A DNA stretch of 42,149 bases from Gemmiger sp. An120 (GCF_002160955.1 NZ_NFLN01000022.1:1-42149), one strand, 5' to 3'; positions 7,691 to 16,179 are shown, numbered from the stretch's first letter. Notes: generated from the letters alone by a model not told the origin. Numbers and translations: made by a program.

Positions 7691-9078
7691 AGGGCGTTCA
7701 CCAGTTCCTTGAAGTGGCGGCCCCGCACCTCAAAGTTGGGGTACAGGTCAAAGCTGGCGGACGCCGGGGACAGGCTTACGATATCTCCCGGGTTGGCCAG
7801 TTTGCGGGCGGCGGCCACCGCCCCGGCCATGTCGGCCGCGTGCTCGATGACCAGGCCGCTCTCGGCAAAGCCCGGGCACTCCCGCACCGCCTTTTCGATC
7901 AGCGGGCCGGTCTGGCCCATGAGCACCAGCGCCTTCACGTGGGCCAGGATCTCCGGGGCCAGCGGCTCGTAGGGGATCTTTTTGTCGTAACCGCCGGCGA
8001 TGATGATGATTTTCTGATCAAAGCTGCGCAGCCCCGCGATGGTGCGGGTGGGGCTGGAGGCAATGGAGTCGTTGAACCACTGCACCCCGTCCAGGGTACG
8101 CACCGGCTCGATGCGGTGCTCCACCCCGGCAAACTCCCGGCCCACGGCGGCGATGTCCGCCACCGGAACCAGGCCCCACACCGCGGCGGTGGCCGCCAGC
8201 AGGTTTTCGATGTTGTGCAGGCCCCGCAGCCGCACTTCCTCCTTGGGCAGGATCGGGGTCACGGTACCCTTTTCGGCCATGCAGAGCATGCCGTCCTCCC
8301 GCAGGAACGCGCCGTTGTCGGTCTCCCGCAGGCGGGTGAACCAGACCTGCTCGCCCTTGCAGTCCGCCTGCATGGAGCGGCTGACCTCGTTCTCGTAGCC
8401 CAGCACGGCCCGGCAGGGCGGGGTCTGCCACAGCAGGATGTTCCGCTTGGCGTCAATATACTCCTGCATATCCTTATGATGATCCAGGTGGTTGGGGGTC
8501 ACGTTGGTGACCACCGCAATCTTCGGGCTGCGGCGCATGCTGATCAGCTGGAAGCTGGACAGCTCCACCACCGCGATATCCGCCGGGGTGATCCCCCCGA
8601 TAATGGGCAGCAGCGCCCGGCCGATGTTGCCGCCCAGATGCACCGTGCGGCCCGCCTGCCGCAGCATGGCGGCGATCAGGCTGGTGGTGGTGGTCTTGCC
8701 GTCGGAACCGGTCACCGCCACAATCTCGCAGGGGCAGAGTTCAAAGAACAGCTCCATCTCGCTGGTGATCTCGGCGCCGGCCTTGCCCGCGGCCTGCAAT
8801 TCGGGGGTGAAGAACTCAAAGCCCGGGGTGCGCATGATCATGTCCTGCCCCGCAAAGCCCTGCATATAGTCCGTCCCCAGGCTCAGCGCCACCCCTTTGG
8901 CGGCCAGCTGGCCCGCCAGTTCGCCCATCTGGTCGGCGGTGCGCTTGTCGCACAGGGTCACCTGGGCGCCCATCTCCACAAACTGGCCGATCAGCTCCCG
9001 ATGGCTGACACCGGCCCCGATAAACGCTACCTTGCGGCCCCGTACCCGCGAAGCCAGCGGTTCATAGTACTGCTGCAT
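7687..9078 (-). CDS. murD: UDP-N-acetylmuramoyl-L-alanine--D-glutamate ligase MurD
   Basis: MurD adds D-glutamate to UDP-MurNAc-L-alanine in the cytoplasmic part of peptidoglycan synthesis, using ATP. The 463-residue protein has the N-terminal Rossmann-like nucleotide domain (KVAFIGAGVSHRE), the ATP-binding P-loop VTGSDGKTTTT (about 120), the Mur ligase VTNVTPNHLDHH segment, NDSIASSPTRTIAGL for the C-terminal domain, and LSPASASFDLYPNFEVRG near the end. GGGAGG lies the right distance upstream of ATG 9078, which is why the in-frame start nine codons earlier is not used. It is separated from the usual division/cell-wall cluster and is followed by GNAT and YnbB genes. Confidence 0.95.
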   Translation of the reverse strand: MQQYYEPLASRVRGRKVAFIGAGVSHRELIGQFVEMGAQVTLCDKRTADQMGELAGQLAAKGVALSLGTDYMQGFAGQDMIMRTPGFEFFTPELQAAGKAGAEITSEMELFFELCPCEIVAVTGSDGKTTTTSLIAAMLRQAGRTVHLGGNIGRALLPIIGGITPADIAVVELSSFQLISMRRSPKIAVVTNVTPNHLDHHKDMQEYIDAKRNILLWQTPPCRAVLGYENEVSRSMQADCKGEQVWFTRLRETDNGAFLREDGMLCMAEKGTVTPILPKEEVRLRGLHNIENLLAATAAVWGLVPVADIAAVGREFAGVEHRIEPVRTLDGVQWFNDSIASSPTRTIAGLRSFDQKIIIIAGGYDKKIPYEPLAPEILAHVKALVLMGQTGPLIEKAVRECPGFAESGLVIEHAADMAGAVAAARKLANPGDIVSLSPASASFDLYPNFEVRGRHFKELVNAL

Positions 9079-9129
9079 CCCGCATCCTCCCTTACCGCCC
9101 GGCATAGGATGTTGTGGCCGGGCATTCTC

Positions 9130-9158
9130 ATTATAGCCGCTTTGGTTGGCGGATGCAA
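9130..9158 (-). promoter_or_regulatory. murD promoter
   Basis: TTGCAT (9153-9158) and a perfect TATAAT (9130-9135) are 17 bases apart on the minus strand, about 50 bases upstream of the murD ATG. It is back to back with the promoter of the peptide-binding lipoprotein gene. Confidence 0.8.
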
Positions 9159-9190
9159 ACGAAATCCCGCACAGAAAGCGGCTTTCGGCC

Positions 9191-9219
9191 TTGTTTTGGC
9201 CTGTGATATTTGGTATAGT
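9191..9219 (+). promoter_or_regulatory. Promoter of the peptide-binding lipoprotein gene
   Basis: TTGTTT (9191-9196) and TATAGT (9214-9219) are separated by 17 bases, about 65 bases ahead of the ATG at 9285. The hexamers are the best match in the intergenic region on this strand. Confidence 0.6.
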
Positions 9220-9284
9220 GAATTTGTATGCGGCACGGCGCTGTACAAAGGCCGGGCCGATCCTGTGGGATAAGGAGATCTGCC

Positions 9285-10841
9285 ATGAAGCGAATCAGGC
9301 TTTGGAGCCTTTTTTGTATATTGCTGCTGGCGCTGGGCCTGACCGGCTGCGGCGCCGATCTGAACACCTTTACCTGGCGGGTGGACGCGGTGCCGGTGAA
9401 CCTGGACCCGCAGCTGGCGGTCAGCAGCGAGGACGTGACCGCGGTGATGCACCTGTTCCGGGGGCTGATGCGTCTGGACGCATCCGGCGAACCCCAGCCC
9501 GACGCGGCGGAAAGCTGGACGGTGAGCGAGGACGGCAAGGTATACACCTTTACCCTGAAAGAAGATCTGGAGTGGGTCTGGTACCGGCAGCGCAACCAGG
9601 ACTATCTGCGGGCGGTGACCGCGGAGGATTATGTGTATGGTTTCCAGCGGGTATTTGACCCGGAAACCGGCAGCCCCTACGCGGACGATTTCAGCTGCAT
9701 TGCCGGCAGCGAAGCGGTGCGGGAGAGTCGGGCGGACCCGTCCACCCTGGGGGTAGAGGCGGTGGACGAGCGCACGGTGCGCATCACCCTGGAAACCGCC
9801 GACCCGGAATTTCTGACCAAACTGTGCCTGCCCGGGGCCATGCCCTGCAACCGGGAGTTTTTTGACAGCACCGAGGGGTCTTACGGACTGTCCTCCAGTT
9901 CGGTGATGGGCAACGGGCCTTTTTATCTGTACAACTGGACCAGCGAGGGATTGTTTCTGCGGCGGAGCAGCTCCGGCAGCGCGATCAACAACCTGCGGCT
10001 GGTGCTGCGGGACCCGGAGGACACCGCCTCCCCTGCCGACCGGGTGCGGGATGGCTCCAGCGGCGCGGAACTGAGCGATACCGCGGCGGAGGATCTGGCG
10101 CAGATTGCCTATACCAGCCGCACCTGGGGGCTGCTGTTCAACTGCAGCGGCGAGGACAACCCGCTGGCCAATGTCTCGGTGCGGCAGGCGCTGGCATCGG
10201 CGGCCACCGATGCGGACCTGACGTTGCCCAGCGGCTGCGAACCGGCCCAGGGGCTGATCCCGCCCTCGGTGAGCTACGCGGGGGAAAGCTACCGGGCTAC
10301 GGTGGGCAGCGCGCTGTTTACCGCCTCCGATCCGGTGCCCCTGTACCAGCAGGGCATGGCGGAACTGGGCCAGACCACCCTGCGCAACATCAGCATCCTG
10401 GCCCCGGAGGGCAGCGACTACACCCAGCTGGTGGGGGCGATCAACGCCCGCTGGCAGCAGCTGTTTGCCTGCTTCTTCACGGTGCGGCAGCTGCCGCAGG
10501 AGGAATACCAGGCCGCGCTGGCCAGCGGCGATTATCAGATTGCGCTGGCCTCGCTGGAGCCCTCCTCCTCGGCCCTGCTGGATCTGCCCTCCCGCTTTGA
10601 CGGGGAACTGGCCGGCTTTTCCGACAGCGGTGTGCACGCCATGCTCACCTCTCTGCAGGCCGAGCCGGAACGGGTGAACGCCCAGACGGTGCTGGCGCTG
10701 GAAAAGGCCATCCTGAATGCGACCCCCTTTGCGCCGCTTTACTGCCAGCAGCAGTATCTGCTGGTGGACCCCACCGTACAGGGCCTGGGCTTCAGCCCCT
10801 TTGGCCCCACGGTGGACCTGACCGCCGCCACCCGCCCCTGA
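9285..10841 (+). CDS. Peptide ABC transporter substrate-binding lipoprotein (OppA-like)
   Basis: A 518-residue extracytoplasmic solute-binding protein of family 5 (oligopeptide/nickel type). The N-terminus is a lipoprotein signal with lipobox LTGC and lipidated Cys22. Family landmarks follow: NLDPQLAVSSEDVTAVMHLF, the GLMRLDASGEPQPDAAESW region, VYTFTLKEDLEWV, and VRQALASA in the second lobe. AAGGAG at 9272-9277 and the lipobox fix the start at 9285 rather than 19 codons upstream. No permease or ATPase genes are nearby; it sits alone between divergent murD and a convergent regulator. It may serve a transporter encoded elsewhere or act as a peptide sensor. Lobe I is well conserved, while the middle (about 260-290) is abbreviated. 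Confidence 0.88.
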   Translation: MKRIRLWSLFCILLLALGLTGCGADLNTFTWRVDAVPVNLDPQLAVSSEDVTAVMHLFRGLMRLDASGEPQPDAAESWTVSEDGKVYTFTLKEDLEWVWYRQRNQDYLRAVTAEDYVYGFQRVFDPETGSPYADDFSCIAGSEAVRESRADPSTLGVEAVDERTVRITLETADPEFLTKLCLPGAMPCNREFFDSTEGSYGLSSSSVMGNGPFYLYNWTSEGLFLRRSSSGSAINNLRLVLRDPEDTASPADRVRDGSSGAELSDTAAEDLAQIAYTSRTWGLLFNCSGEDNPLANVSVRQALASAATDADLTLPSGCEPAQGLIPPSVSYAGESYRATVGSALFTASDPVPLYQQGMAELGQTTLRNISILAPEGSDYTQLVGAINARWQQLFACFFTVRQLPQEEYQAALASGDYQIALASLEPSSSALLDLPSRFDGELAGFSDSGVHAMLTSLQAEPERVNAQTVLALEKAILNATPFAPLYCQQQYLLVDPTVQGLGFSPFGPTVDLTAATRP

Positions 10842-10876
10842 CCGGAACGGCGGAATCTTCTCTGGAGAAGACAAAC

Positions 10877-10912
10877 GCGCCCGGGCCAGACGGCCCGGGC
10901 GCTTGTTGTTTT
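10877..10912 (+). terminator. Intrinsic terminator after the lipoprotein gene
   Basis: A perfect 11-bp stem (GCGCCCGGGCC, 10877-10887, with 10892-10902) and an AGAC loop are followed by TTGTTGTTTT. It lies in the 69-base gap between two convergent genes. Confidence 0.9.
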
Positions 10913-11705
10913 ATCTGACAGGCGGATCATTTTTATGCCGCAGCCCGGCCCAGTACAGGAACACAAACAGGCCCGCCATAGCCATCACTGCCAGCACCAT
11001 GGGCACCGCCTCCCGCCATCGGGCGGGCAGGCAGACCGCGGCGGCGCACAGCAGCGGCAGCAGAGCCAGCGTTCCGCAGCACCACCAGCGGAGGGCACAC
11101 AGAACATAGGGCCAGTTGCCGTTGTGCAGCTTCAGCCCCATCAGATACATCCGGATGGGCCCATCACAAAACAGCTCCATGGGGTGCGCATCGTACCAGG
11201 CCGGAAGCCGGGTGGGGGCAAAGAAGCAGGCATACGCCCCGAAAAATGCGCACAGGAAGGTCATGGTCAGGCAGCCGGGCAGCACAAAGGGCAGGCAGTC
11301 CGCCCGCCAGGACAGCCAGATGGCGGTCGCCATTCCCGCCGCGCCGACGGGCAGCGCGGCCGCATACCGCCATTTCCAGCGCGGGCCCTCCTGCCAGGCC
11401 CGGGGCAGCTTTTCCCGCCCGGTGGCCCGTACCGCCGTCTGCAGCAGGTCCTCCACCTGGTCGGGCGCCATCGGGGCCGGCTGCTCCATCCGTTTGCCCA
11501 TCAGCAGCTCGGTTACCGTCACCCCCAGCTGTTCCGACAGCGGGATCAGCAGCTGGGTATCCGGCAGGCTGGTACCGGTCTCCCATTTGCTCACCGCCTT
11601 GTCGGACACCAGCAGCCGCTGGGCCAGTTCTTTCTGGGTCAGCCCCTTTTCCTTGCGCAGCCGGGCCACAAACGCGCCCCAGCTGGTTTTGTCGATCTGA
11701 TACAT
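10911..11705 (-). CDS. XRE-type HTH regulator fused to a membrane domain
   Basis: A 264-residue protein with an N-terminal XRE/Cro helix-turn-helix (RLRKEKGLTQKELAQRLLVS and DKAVSKWETGTSLPD, about residues 12-55). After a linker of about 60 residues comes a hydrophobic C-terminal half with four or five probable membrane segments. The DNA-binding head would be cytosolic and tethered to the membrane. ATG 11705 is chosen because GGAGAGG is well spaced from it and too close to an in-frame GTG at 11714. It converges with the lipoprotein gene. The signal sensed and the targets are unknown. Confidence 0.85.
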   Translation of the reverse strand: MYQIDKTSWGAFVARLRKEKGLTQKELAQRLLVSDKAVSKWETGTSLPDTQLLIPLSEQLGVTVTELLMGKRMEQPAPMAPDQVEDLLQTAVRATGREKLPRAWQEGPRWKWRYAAALPVGAAGMATAIWLSWRADCLPFVLPGCLTMTFLCAFFGAYACFFAPTRLPAWYDAHPMELFCDGPIRMYLMGLKLHNGNWPYVLCALRWWCCGTLALLPLLCAAAVCLPARWREAVPMVLAVMAMAGLFVFLYWAGLRHKNDPPVR

Positions 11706-11723
11706 GCCGTTCACCTCTCCCCC

Positions 11724-11753
11724 ATCCTACCCCGGCTGTGGGGTTTTGGTCAA
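11724..11753 (-). promoter_or_regulatory. Candidate promoter of the XRE regulator
   Basis: TTGACC (11748-11753) and TAGGAT (11724-11729) lie 18 bases apart on the minus strand, about 20 bases before the start codon, which leaves only a very short leader containing the ribosome binding site. Confidence 0.55.
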
Positions 11754-11780
11754 CCGATTGTTGGTAGAATGGCGCTGTTA

Positions 11781-11823
11781 CGTCAAAAAACCGGCGCACA
11801 GGCAAAGGCTGTGCGCCGGTTTT
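11781..11823 (-). terminator. Intrinsic terminator after prs
   Basis: A perfect 15-bp stem (11787-11801 with 11809-11823) closes a seven-base loop. On the minus strand it is followed by a run of six T residues (11785-11790 overlap the stem foot). It lies about 30 bases past the prs stop codon. Confidence 0.92.
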
Positions 11824-11854
11824 GCATTTGTTGTGCAGGCGGCGGCCCGCTAAA

Positions 11855-13006
11855 TCAGCGGATGCCGTGCTCTTCCAGCAGGTGGCTGATCTTCTCGTGG
11901 GGATCGATGATGGCGCTCACCGACATGTCGTGGTTGATAGCGGCCACAAAGTAGGCGATGTACTTGGACACGTCCACCTCATGGAACCACTCACGGCTGA
12001 GCAGCTCGGGGGTGCGGTAGGTCAGGTTGGTGCCGAACACGCCGCTGACGATGCCGTCTTCGTAGGCCTTGTCGAACTCGGCCACGCCGCCGGTGAAGAT
12101 CGGATAGGTGGCATAGGAGTAGATGTTGCCGGCGCCCCGCTTCTTCAGCTCGTAGGCGATATCCAGCATGCTCTCGCCGGAGGAGATGATGTCGTCGGCG
12201 ATGAACACGTCCTTGCCCTCCACGCTCTCGCCCAGGTACTCGTGGGCCACGATGGGGTTGCGGCCGTTGACCATGCGGGAGTAATCCCGGCGCTTGTAGA
12301 ACATGCCCAGGTTTACGCCCAGCACGCTGGCGTAGTACATGTTGCGGTTCATGGCGCCCTCGTCCGGGCTGATGACCATAAAGTTGTCCCGGGTGGGCTG
12401 GAAGTTCGGGATGCTGTTGAACATCGCCTTGAGCACCTGATAGGTGGGCATCACATTGTCGAAGCCCATCAGCGGGGCAGCGTTCTGCACCCGGGGATCG
12501 TGGGCGTCAAAGGTGACGATGTTGGTCACGCCCATCTGCTGCAGTTCCTGCAGGGCATAGGCGCAGTCCAGACTTTCCCGGTAGGTGCGGCGGTGCTGGC
12601 GGCTGCCGTAGAGCAGCGGCATAATGACGGTGATCCGGTGGGCCTTGCCGGAGGCGGCCTGGATCAGGCGCTTCAGGTCCTGATAATGGTCATCCGGGCT
12701 CATGCTGTTTTCCGCGCCGAACAGCCGGTACTTGCAGCTGTAGTTGCCCACATCCACGATGAAATACAGATCGTCGCCCCGGACCGTGCTCTTGATAACG
12801 CCCTTGCCGTCGCCGGAGGAGAACCGGGGGCACTCGCTGGGGATGATAAAGGTTTCCTTGTCCATCCCCACCCGCTGGGCCCAGCGCACCAGATGCCCGT
12901 TGATCTTTTCGCCCAGCTCCTTGGCGCCGGGGGCCACGATCAGCCCCAGGTCGGCCACGCTGTCCTCGCGGTTAAAGAAGTCCTTTTCCGATACTGCGTG
13001 AATCAT
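11855..13006 (-). CDS. prs: Ribose-phosphate pyrophosphokinase, long form
   Basis: This enzyme makes PRPP from ribose 5-phosphate and ATP for nucleotide, histidine and tryptophan synthesis. At 383 residues it is longer than the usual 310-320. Recognisable parts are YGSRQHRRTYRESLDC (about 133-148), corresponding to the RQDRK-type region; VTFDAHDPRVQN (about 164-175), in place of the usual DLHA-x-QIQGFF; FYKRRDYSR (about 236-244), the catalytic flexible loop; and VFIADDIISSGESMLD (about 267-282), a PRPP-binding loop with SSGES where most have TAGT. GGGAGAAG precedes the ATG. It is monocistronic, with its own terminator. Function is inferred from these motifs; the divergence suggests a distinct clade. 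Confidence 0.88.
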   Translation of the reverse strand: MIHAVSEKDFFNREDSVADLGLIVAPGAKELGEKINGHLVRWAQRVGMDKETFIIPSECPRFSSGDGKGVIKSTVRGDDLYFIVDVGNYSCKYRLFGAENSMSPDDHYQDLKRLIQAASGKAHRITVIMPLLYGSRQHRRTYRESLDCAYALQELQQMGVTNIVTFDAHDPRVQNAAPLMGFDNVMPTYQVLKAMFNSIPNFQPTRDNFMVISPDEGAMNRNMYYASVLGVNLGMFYKRRDYSRMVNGRNPIVAHEYLGESVEGKDVFIADDIISSGESMLDIAYELKKRGAGNIYSYATYPIFTGGVAEFDKAYEDGIVSGVFGTNLTYRTPELLSREWFHEVDVSKYIAYFVAAINHDMSVSAIIDPHEKISHLLEEHGIR

Positions 13007-13224
13007 GAATCTTCTCCCGTCCTATTTTCTCTTCGTTTTTCCGTGCCGCCCCCGCGGCGGTACACGGTGCCTATTTCATGTTCAGTTTAACATATATTTT
13101 ACAAAAGAAACAGTGCTTTTGCGACGATTTCCGCCTGCAGACAGCTTTTTCCGCGCCTTGTCGGTTTCTTCTCGCCGGTGTGCGCACAAAATGCGCGTTT
13201 TGCACAAATCAACCTGATAAAGTT
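13007..13224. other. prs upstream region, AT-rich, no clear promoter
   Basis: The gap between prs and the ribosomal-operon terminator contains an AT-rich island (about 13078-13125) in which the prs promoter should lie. I see TTTTGTAAAATATATGTTAA-like sequence on the minus strand but no hexamer pair good enough to name. No gene-like reading frame is supported here. Confidence 0.4.
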
Positions 13225-13264
13225 TGGTCAAAACAGAAAAGACGGCCGCCCGAAGGCAGCCGTC
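13225..13264 (-). terminator. Terminator of the ribosomal super-operon
   Basis: AAAGACGGC and GCCGTCTTT arms (13238-13246 and 13259-13267 region) with an inner GCC/GGC pairing and a CGAA loop form a hairpin just past rplQ. On the minus strand it is followed by TTTTCTGTTTTG. This places the end of the operon at rplQ, with no truA, rplM or cobalt-transporter genes after it. Confidence 0.85.
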
Positions 13265-13274
13265 TTTATTAAAA

Positions 13275-13616
13275 TCAAACCAGCTCGATAATCGCCATCT
13301 CGGCGGCGTCGCCGCGGCGCATACCGGTCTTGATGATGCGGGTGTAGCCGCCGTTGCGGTCGGCATACTTGGGGCCGTACTCATCAATAACCTTCTTGGC
13401 AACGGTCTCCTTGGTGATGTAGGAGAACACCTGACGCTTTGCGTGCAGGTCTTCCCGCTTGCCGAGGGTGACCATCTTTTCGGCCATGGAACGAACTTCC
13501 TTGGCACGGGTAACGGTGGTTTCGATTTTGCCGTTCTCAAACAGATAGGTGACCATAGCGCGCAGCATCGCGTTGCGGTGGTCGCTGGTACGGCCAAGCT
13601 TTCTGGTACCGGGCAT
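13275..13616 (-). CDS. rplQ: 50S ribosomal protein L17
   Basis: L17 binds 23S rRNA domain III near the exit tunnel side of the large subunit. The 113-residue protein starts [20 protein letters not shown], the family's invariant opening, and keeps the [19 protein letters not shown] segment and the [14 protein letters not shown] end. It is the last gene of the operon, 24 bases after rpoA, as in most Firmicutes. Confidence 0.97.
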   Translation of the reverse strand: MPGTRKLGRTSDHRNAMLRAMVTYLFENGKIETTVTRAKEVRSMAEKMVTLGKREDLHAKRQVFSYITKETVAKKVIDEYGPKYADRNGGYTRIIKTGMRRGDAAEMAIIELV

Positions 13617-13640
13617 CCCGTTTCACTCCTTTTGCTGTAA

Positions 13641-14597
13641 TTACTCGTCGTCTTTCGTCAGGGTAAAGCCCAGAGAATCCAGCTTTGCCATGACTTCTTC
13701 CAGGCTCTTGCGGCCCAGGTTGCGAACCTTCATCATTTCGTCTTCCGACTTGTTGATCAGGTCCTCAACCGTATTGATGCCGGCGCGCTTGAGGCAGTTG
13801 AAGGAACGCACGGACAGATCCAGCTCTTCGATGGTCATCTCCAGAGCCTTCTCCTTGCCCTTGTCGTCTTTTTCCACCATGATCTCAGCGCCCATGCCCT
13901 CTTCCGAGAGGTTCACGAACAGGTTCAGATGCTCGGTGAGCACCCGGGCGGCCAGGCTGACCGCTTCCTGTGCGCTGATGGTGCCGTCGGTCCACACTTC
14001 GATCGCCAGCTTATCGTAGTCGGTGATCTGGCCCACACGGGTGTTCTCCACCGTGTAGTTCACCTTGAGCACCGGGGTATAGATGCTGTCGATGGGGAGC
14101 GTGTTGATGTCGTTCTTCTCCTGGACTGCCTGCTTGTTGCGCTCGGCGGGAACGTAGCCCCGGCCCTTGTCAAAGGTCAGCTCCATCACCAGCTTGCCGT
14201 CTTCAGACAGGGTGGCGATGTGCCATTCGGGGTTCAGGATCTCGATGTCGTCGGCCTGCTTGATGCTGCCGGCGGTAACTTCGCCGGGGCCCACCGCCTC
14301 GATCCGAACGGTCTTGGGGCCGTCGGAGTACAGCTTGGCGGCAATGCCTTTCAGGTTCAGCACGATCTCGGTGACGTCTTCCTTGACGCCGGGGACGGTG
14401 CTGAATTCGTGAACTACACCATCGATCTTAACGCTGATAACCGCTACGCCGGGCAGAGAGGAGAGCAGGACGCGCCGTAAGCTATTGCCCAGAGTCGTGC
14501 CGAATCCGCGCTCCAGAGGCTCCACAACGAACTTGCCGTAGCGGCCGTCCGGGCTGAGCGCGGCGGTGTCGATTCGGGGGCGTTCAATCTCCATCAT
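13641..14597 (-). CDS. rpoA: RNA polymerase alpha subunit
   Basis: The alpha subunit dimerises to nucleate RNA polymerase assembly, and its C-terminal domain contacts UP elements and activators. The 318-residue protein has the N-terminal assembly domain ([26 protein letters not shown]-type helix as [10 protein letters not shown]) and a C-terminal domain from about residue 245 ([35 protein letters not shown]). Two ATG codons stand in tandem at the start (14597 and 14594) behind AAGGAGG; either could be used. A perfect 9-bp hairpin lies between rpsD and this gene. The UP-element-like A/T tract upstream of the rpsJ promoter would be a target of its own C-terminal domain. Confidence 0.97.
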   Translation of the reverse strand: MMEIERPRIDTAALSPDGRYGKFVVEPLERGFGTTLGNSLRRVLLSSLPGVAVISVKIDGVVHEFSTVPGVKEDVTEIVLNLKGIAAKLYSDGPKTVRIEAVGPGEVTAGSIKQADDIEILNPEWHIATLSEDGKLVMELTFDKGRGYVPAERNKQAVQEKNDINTLPIDSIYTPVLKVNYTVENTRVGQITDYDKLAIEVWTDGTISAQEAVSLAARVLTEHLNLFVNLSEEGMGAEIMVEKDDKGKEKALEMTIEELDLSVRSFNCLKRAGINTVEDLINKSEDEMMKVRNLGRKSLEEVMAKLDSLGFTLTKDDE

Positions 14598-14616
14598 GCA
14601 ATAACCCTCCTTGGTA

Positions 14617-14641
14617 AGCCGGCGGCGGAAAACCGCCGGCT
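14617..14641 (-). other. Stem-loop between rpsD and rpoA
   Basis: AGCCGGCGG (14617-14625) pairs perfectly with 14633-14641 around a seven-base loop, ending about 10 bases before the rpoA ribosome binding site. There is no T-run on the coding strand, so it is not a normal terminator. It could be an RNA processing or stability element, or a protein-binding site. Confidence 0.7.
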
Positions 14642-14672
14642 GTTTGTAATCGCGTTGCAGTGATCAACCGGC

Positions 14673-15275
14673 TTACTTGGAGTACAACTCGACGATGAGG
14701 TGCTCCTCGATGGGCAGATCAATGGCCTCACGGACGGGCATCTTCACAACGGTGCCCTTCAGGGTGTTCTTCTCGCGCTCCAGCCACTCAGGCAGGGTCA
14801 CCATGGGGGCGTCCTCACCGGTGAGCTTGGAGAACTTGACGGAAGAACGGCTGGCAGCGGCAACCTCGACCACGTCGCCGGGCTTGACCAGGTAGGAGGG
14901 GATGTTGACCTTCTTGCCGTTCACAGTGAAGTGAGCATGGCTCACCAGCTGACGGGCCTCGCGGCGGGTGTTGGCAAAGCCCAGGCGGTAAACCACGTTG
15001 TCCAGGCGGCGTTCCACCAGGATCAGCAGGTTCTCACCGGTCTTGCCCTGCATGCGGCTGGCCTTCTCGTAGTAGGAACGGAACTGACGCTCCATGATGC
15101 CGTACACGAACTTGACCTTCTGCTTCTCGGCCAGCTGCAGAGCGTACTCGCTCTTCTTCTTTCTCATCTGGCTGCCGGGCTTACGCTTGGTGGTCTTCTT
15201 GGCATAGCCCATCACGGCAGGAGAAATGCCCAGCGCATGGCAGCGCTTGGCGATCGGCTGCATATTCTTAGCCAT
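14673..15275 (-). CDS. rpsD: 30S ribosomal protein S4
   Basis: S4 initiates assembly of the 5' domain of 16S rRNA and in several bacteria represses its own operon. The 200-residue protein starts [18 protein letters not shown]; the in-frame codons upstream are not used because GAAAGGAG lies before this ATG. The S4 domain ([36 protein letters not shown]) is intact. Only one Cys is present near the N-terminus, so this is a zinc-free type. It sits between rpsK and rpoA. Confidence 0.97.
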   Translation of the reverse strand: MAKNMQPIAKRCHALGISPAVMGYAKKTTKRKPGSQMRKKKSEYALQLAEKQKVKFVYGIMERQFRSYYEKASRMQGKTGENLLILVERRLDNVVYRLGFANTRREARQLVSHAHFTVNGKKVNIPSYLVKPGDVVEVAAASRSSVKFSKLTGEDAPMVTLPEWLEREKNTLKGTVVKMPVREAIDLPIEEHLIVELYSK

Positions 15276-15296
15276 AAATGTTGGTTCTCCTTTCAA

Positions 15297-15704
15297 TCAG
15301 ATCCGGCGGCGCTTCGGGGGGCGGCAGCCGTTGTGGGGGACCGGGGTCACGTCCTTGATCATGTTGACCTCCAGGCCGGTAGCCTGCAGGGCGCGGATCG
15401 CAGCCTCACGGCCAGCGCCGGGGCCCTTGACGTAGACTTCAACGGTCTTCATGCCATGCTCCATCGCAGCGCGGGCAGCGGTCTCAGCAGCAGACTGAGC
15501 GGCGAACGGAGTGCTCTTGCGGGAACCGCGGAAGTTGAGCCCGCCGGAGCTGGCCCAGGAAACAGTGTTGCCCTGCGTATCGGTGATGGTGACGATGGTA
15601 TTGTTGAAGGTGCTCTGGATGTGGGCCGCGCCGCGCTCGATGTTCTTGCGCTCGCGCCGCTTGGTACGGACAGCGCCCTTTTTAGCAGCAGCTTTCGTTG
15701 CCAT
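15297..15704 (-). CDS. rpsK: 30S ribosomal protein S11
   Basis: S11 lies on the 30S platform near the mRNA exit site. The 135-residue protein has a basic, Lys/Ala-rich N-terminus and the conserved [50 protein letters not shown] and [18 protein letters not shown] segments. It is in the standard place between rpsM and rpsD, with an AGGAGG site before its ATG. Confidence 0.98.
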   Translation of the reverse strand: MATKAAAKKGAVRTKRRERKNIERGAAHIQSTFNNTIVTITDTQGNTVSWASSGGLNFRGSRKSTPFAAQSAAETAARAAMEHGMKTVEVYVKGPGAGREAAIRALQATGLEVNMIKDVTPVPHNGCRPPKRRRI

Positions 15705-15722
15705 TTCTGTTCCTCCTTGTGC

Positions 15723-16094
15723 TTACTTCTTCTTGTTGGCGACCGTGCGCTTCGGGCCCTTGCGGGTGCGGGCATTGGTCTTGGTGCGCTGGCCACGGAC
15801 GGGCAGGCCCTTGCGGTGACGGACGCCGCGGTAGCACTGGACTTCTACCAGACGCTTGATATCCAGGGCGACCTGACGGCGCAGATCGCCTTCCACAACC
15901 AGGTTGTTCTTGTCGATATAATCGCGGATCAGAGCTTCCTGATCGGCGGTCAGATCCTTAACCCGGGTGTCCGGATCGATCTGGGTGCCTTCCAGGATCT
16001 TCTTCGCGGTGCTGGGTCCGATACCATAAATGTAGGTCAGGCCCACTTCCACCCGCTTCTCGCGGGGCAGGTCTACGCCGGCAATACGTGCCAT
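15723..16094 (-). CDS. rpsM: 30S ribosomal protein S13
   Basis: S13 sits in the 30S head and contacts the P-site tRNA and the 50S subunit. The 123-residue protein starts [20 protein letters not shown] and keeps the helix-hairpin-helix [14 protein letters not shown] and the basic tail [20 protein letters not shown]. The AGGAGG ribosome binding site lies inside a possible small hairpin (16099-16114), discussed separately. Confidence 0.98.
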   Translation of the reverse strand: MARIAGVDLPREKRVEVGLTYIYGIGPSTAKKILEGTQIDPDTRVKDLTADQEALIRDYIDKNNLVVEGDLRRQVALDIKRLVEVQCYRGVRHRKGLPVRGQRTKTNARTRKGPKRTVANKKK

Positions 16095-16098
16095 AGTT

Positions 16099-16114
16099 CT
16101 TAGAACCTCCTAAG
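16099..16114 (-). promoter_or_regulatory. Hairpin overlapping the rpsM ribosome binding site
   Basis: CTTAG (16110-16114 on the minus strand) can pair with CTAAG (16099-16103) around a six-base loop, so that AGGAGG (16106-16111) is split between stem and loop. It is only five base pairs and may be weak. Its position five bases before the ATG is what makes it notable. Confidence 0.4.
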
Positions 16115-16179
16115 TTTCCATCCCATGTCCTTCTCGGGGCCTGCGCCGGGACTCTACGCACTTGGCCCCATAGCCGGGC

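Noticed and set aside
13139-13210. Inverted repeat of GTGCGCACAAAA and TTTTGCAC upstream of prs as an operator
   Set aside because: The arms differ by a two-base insertion and do not form a convincing palindrome.
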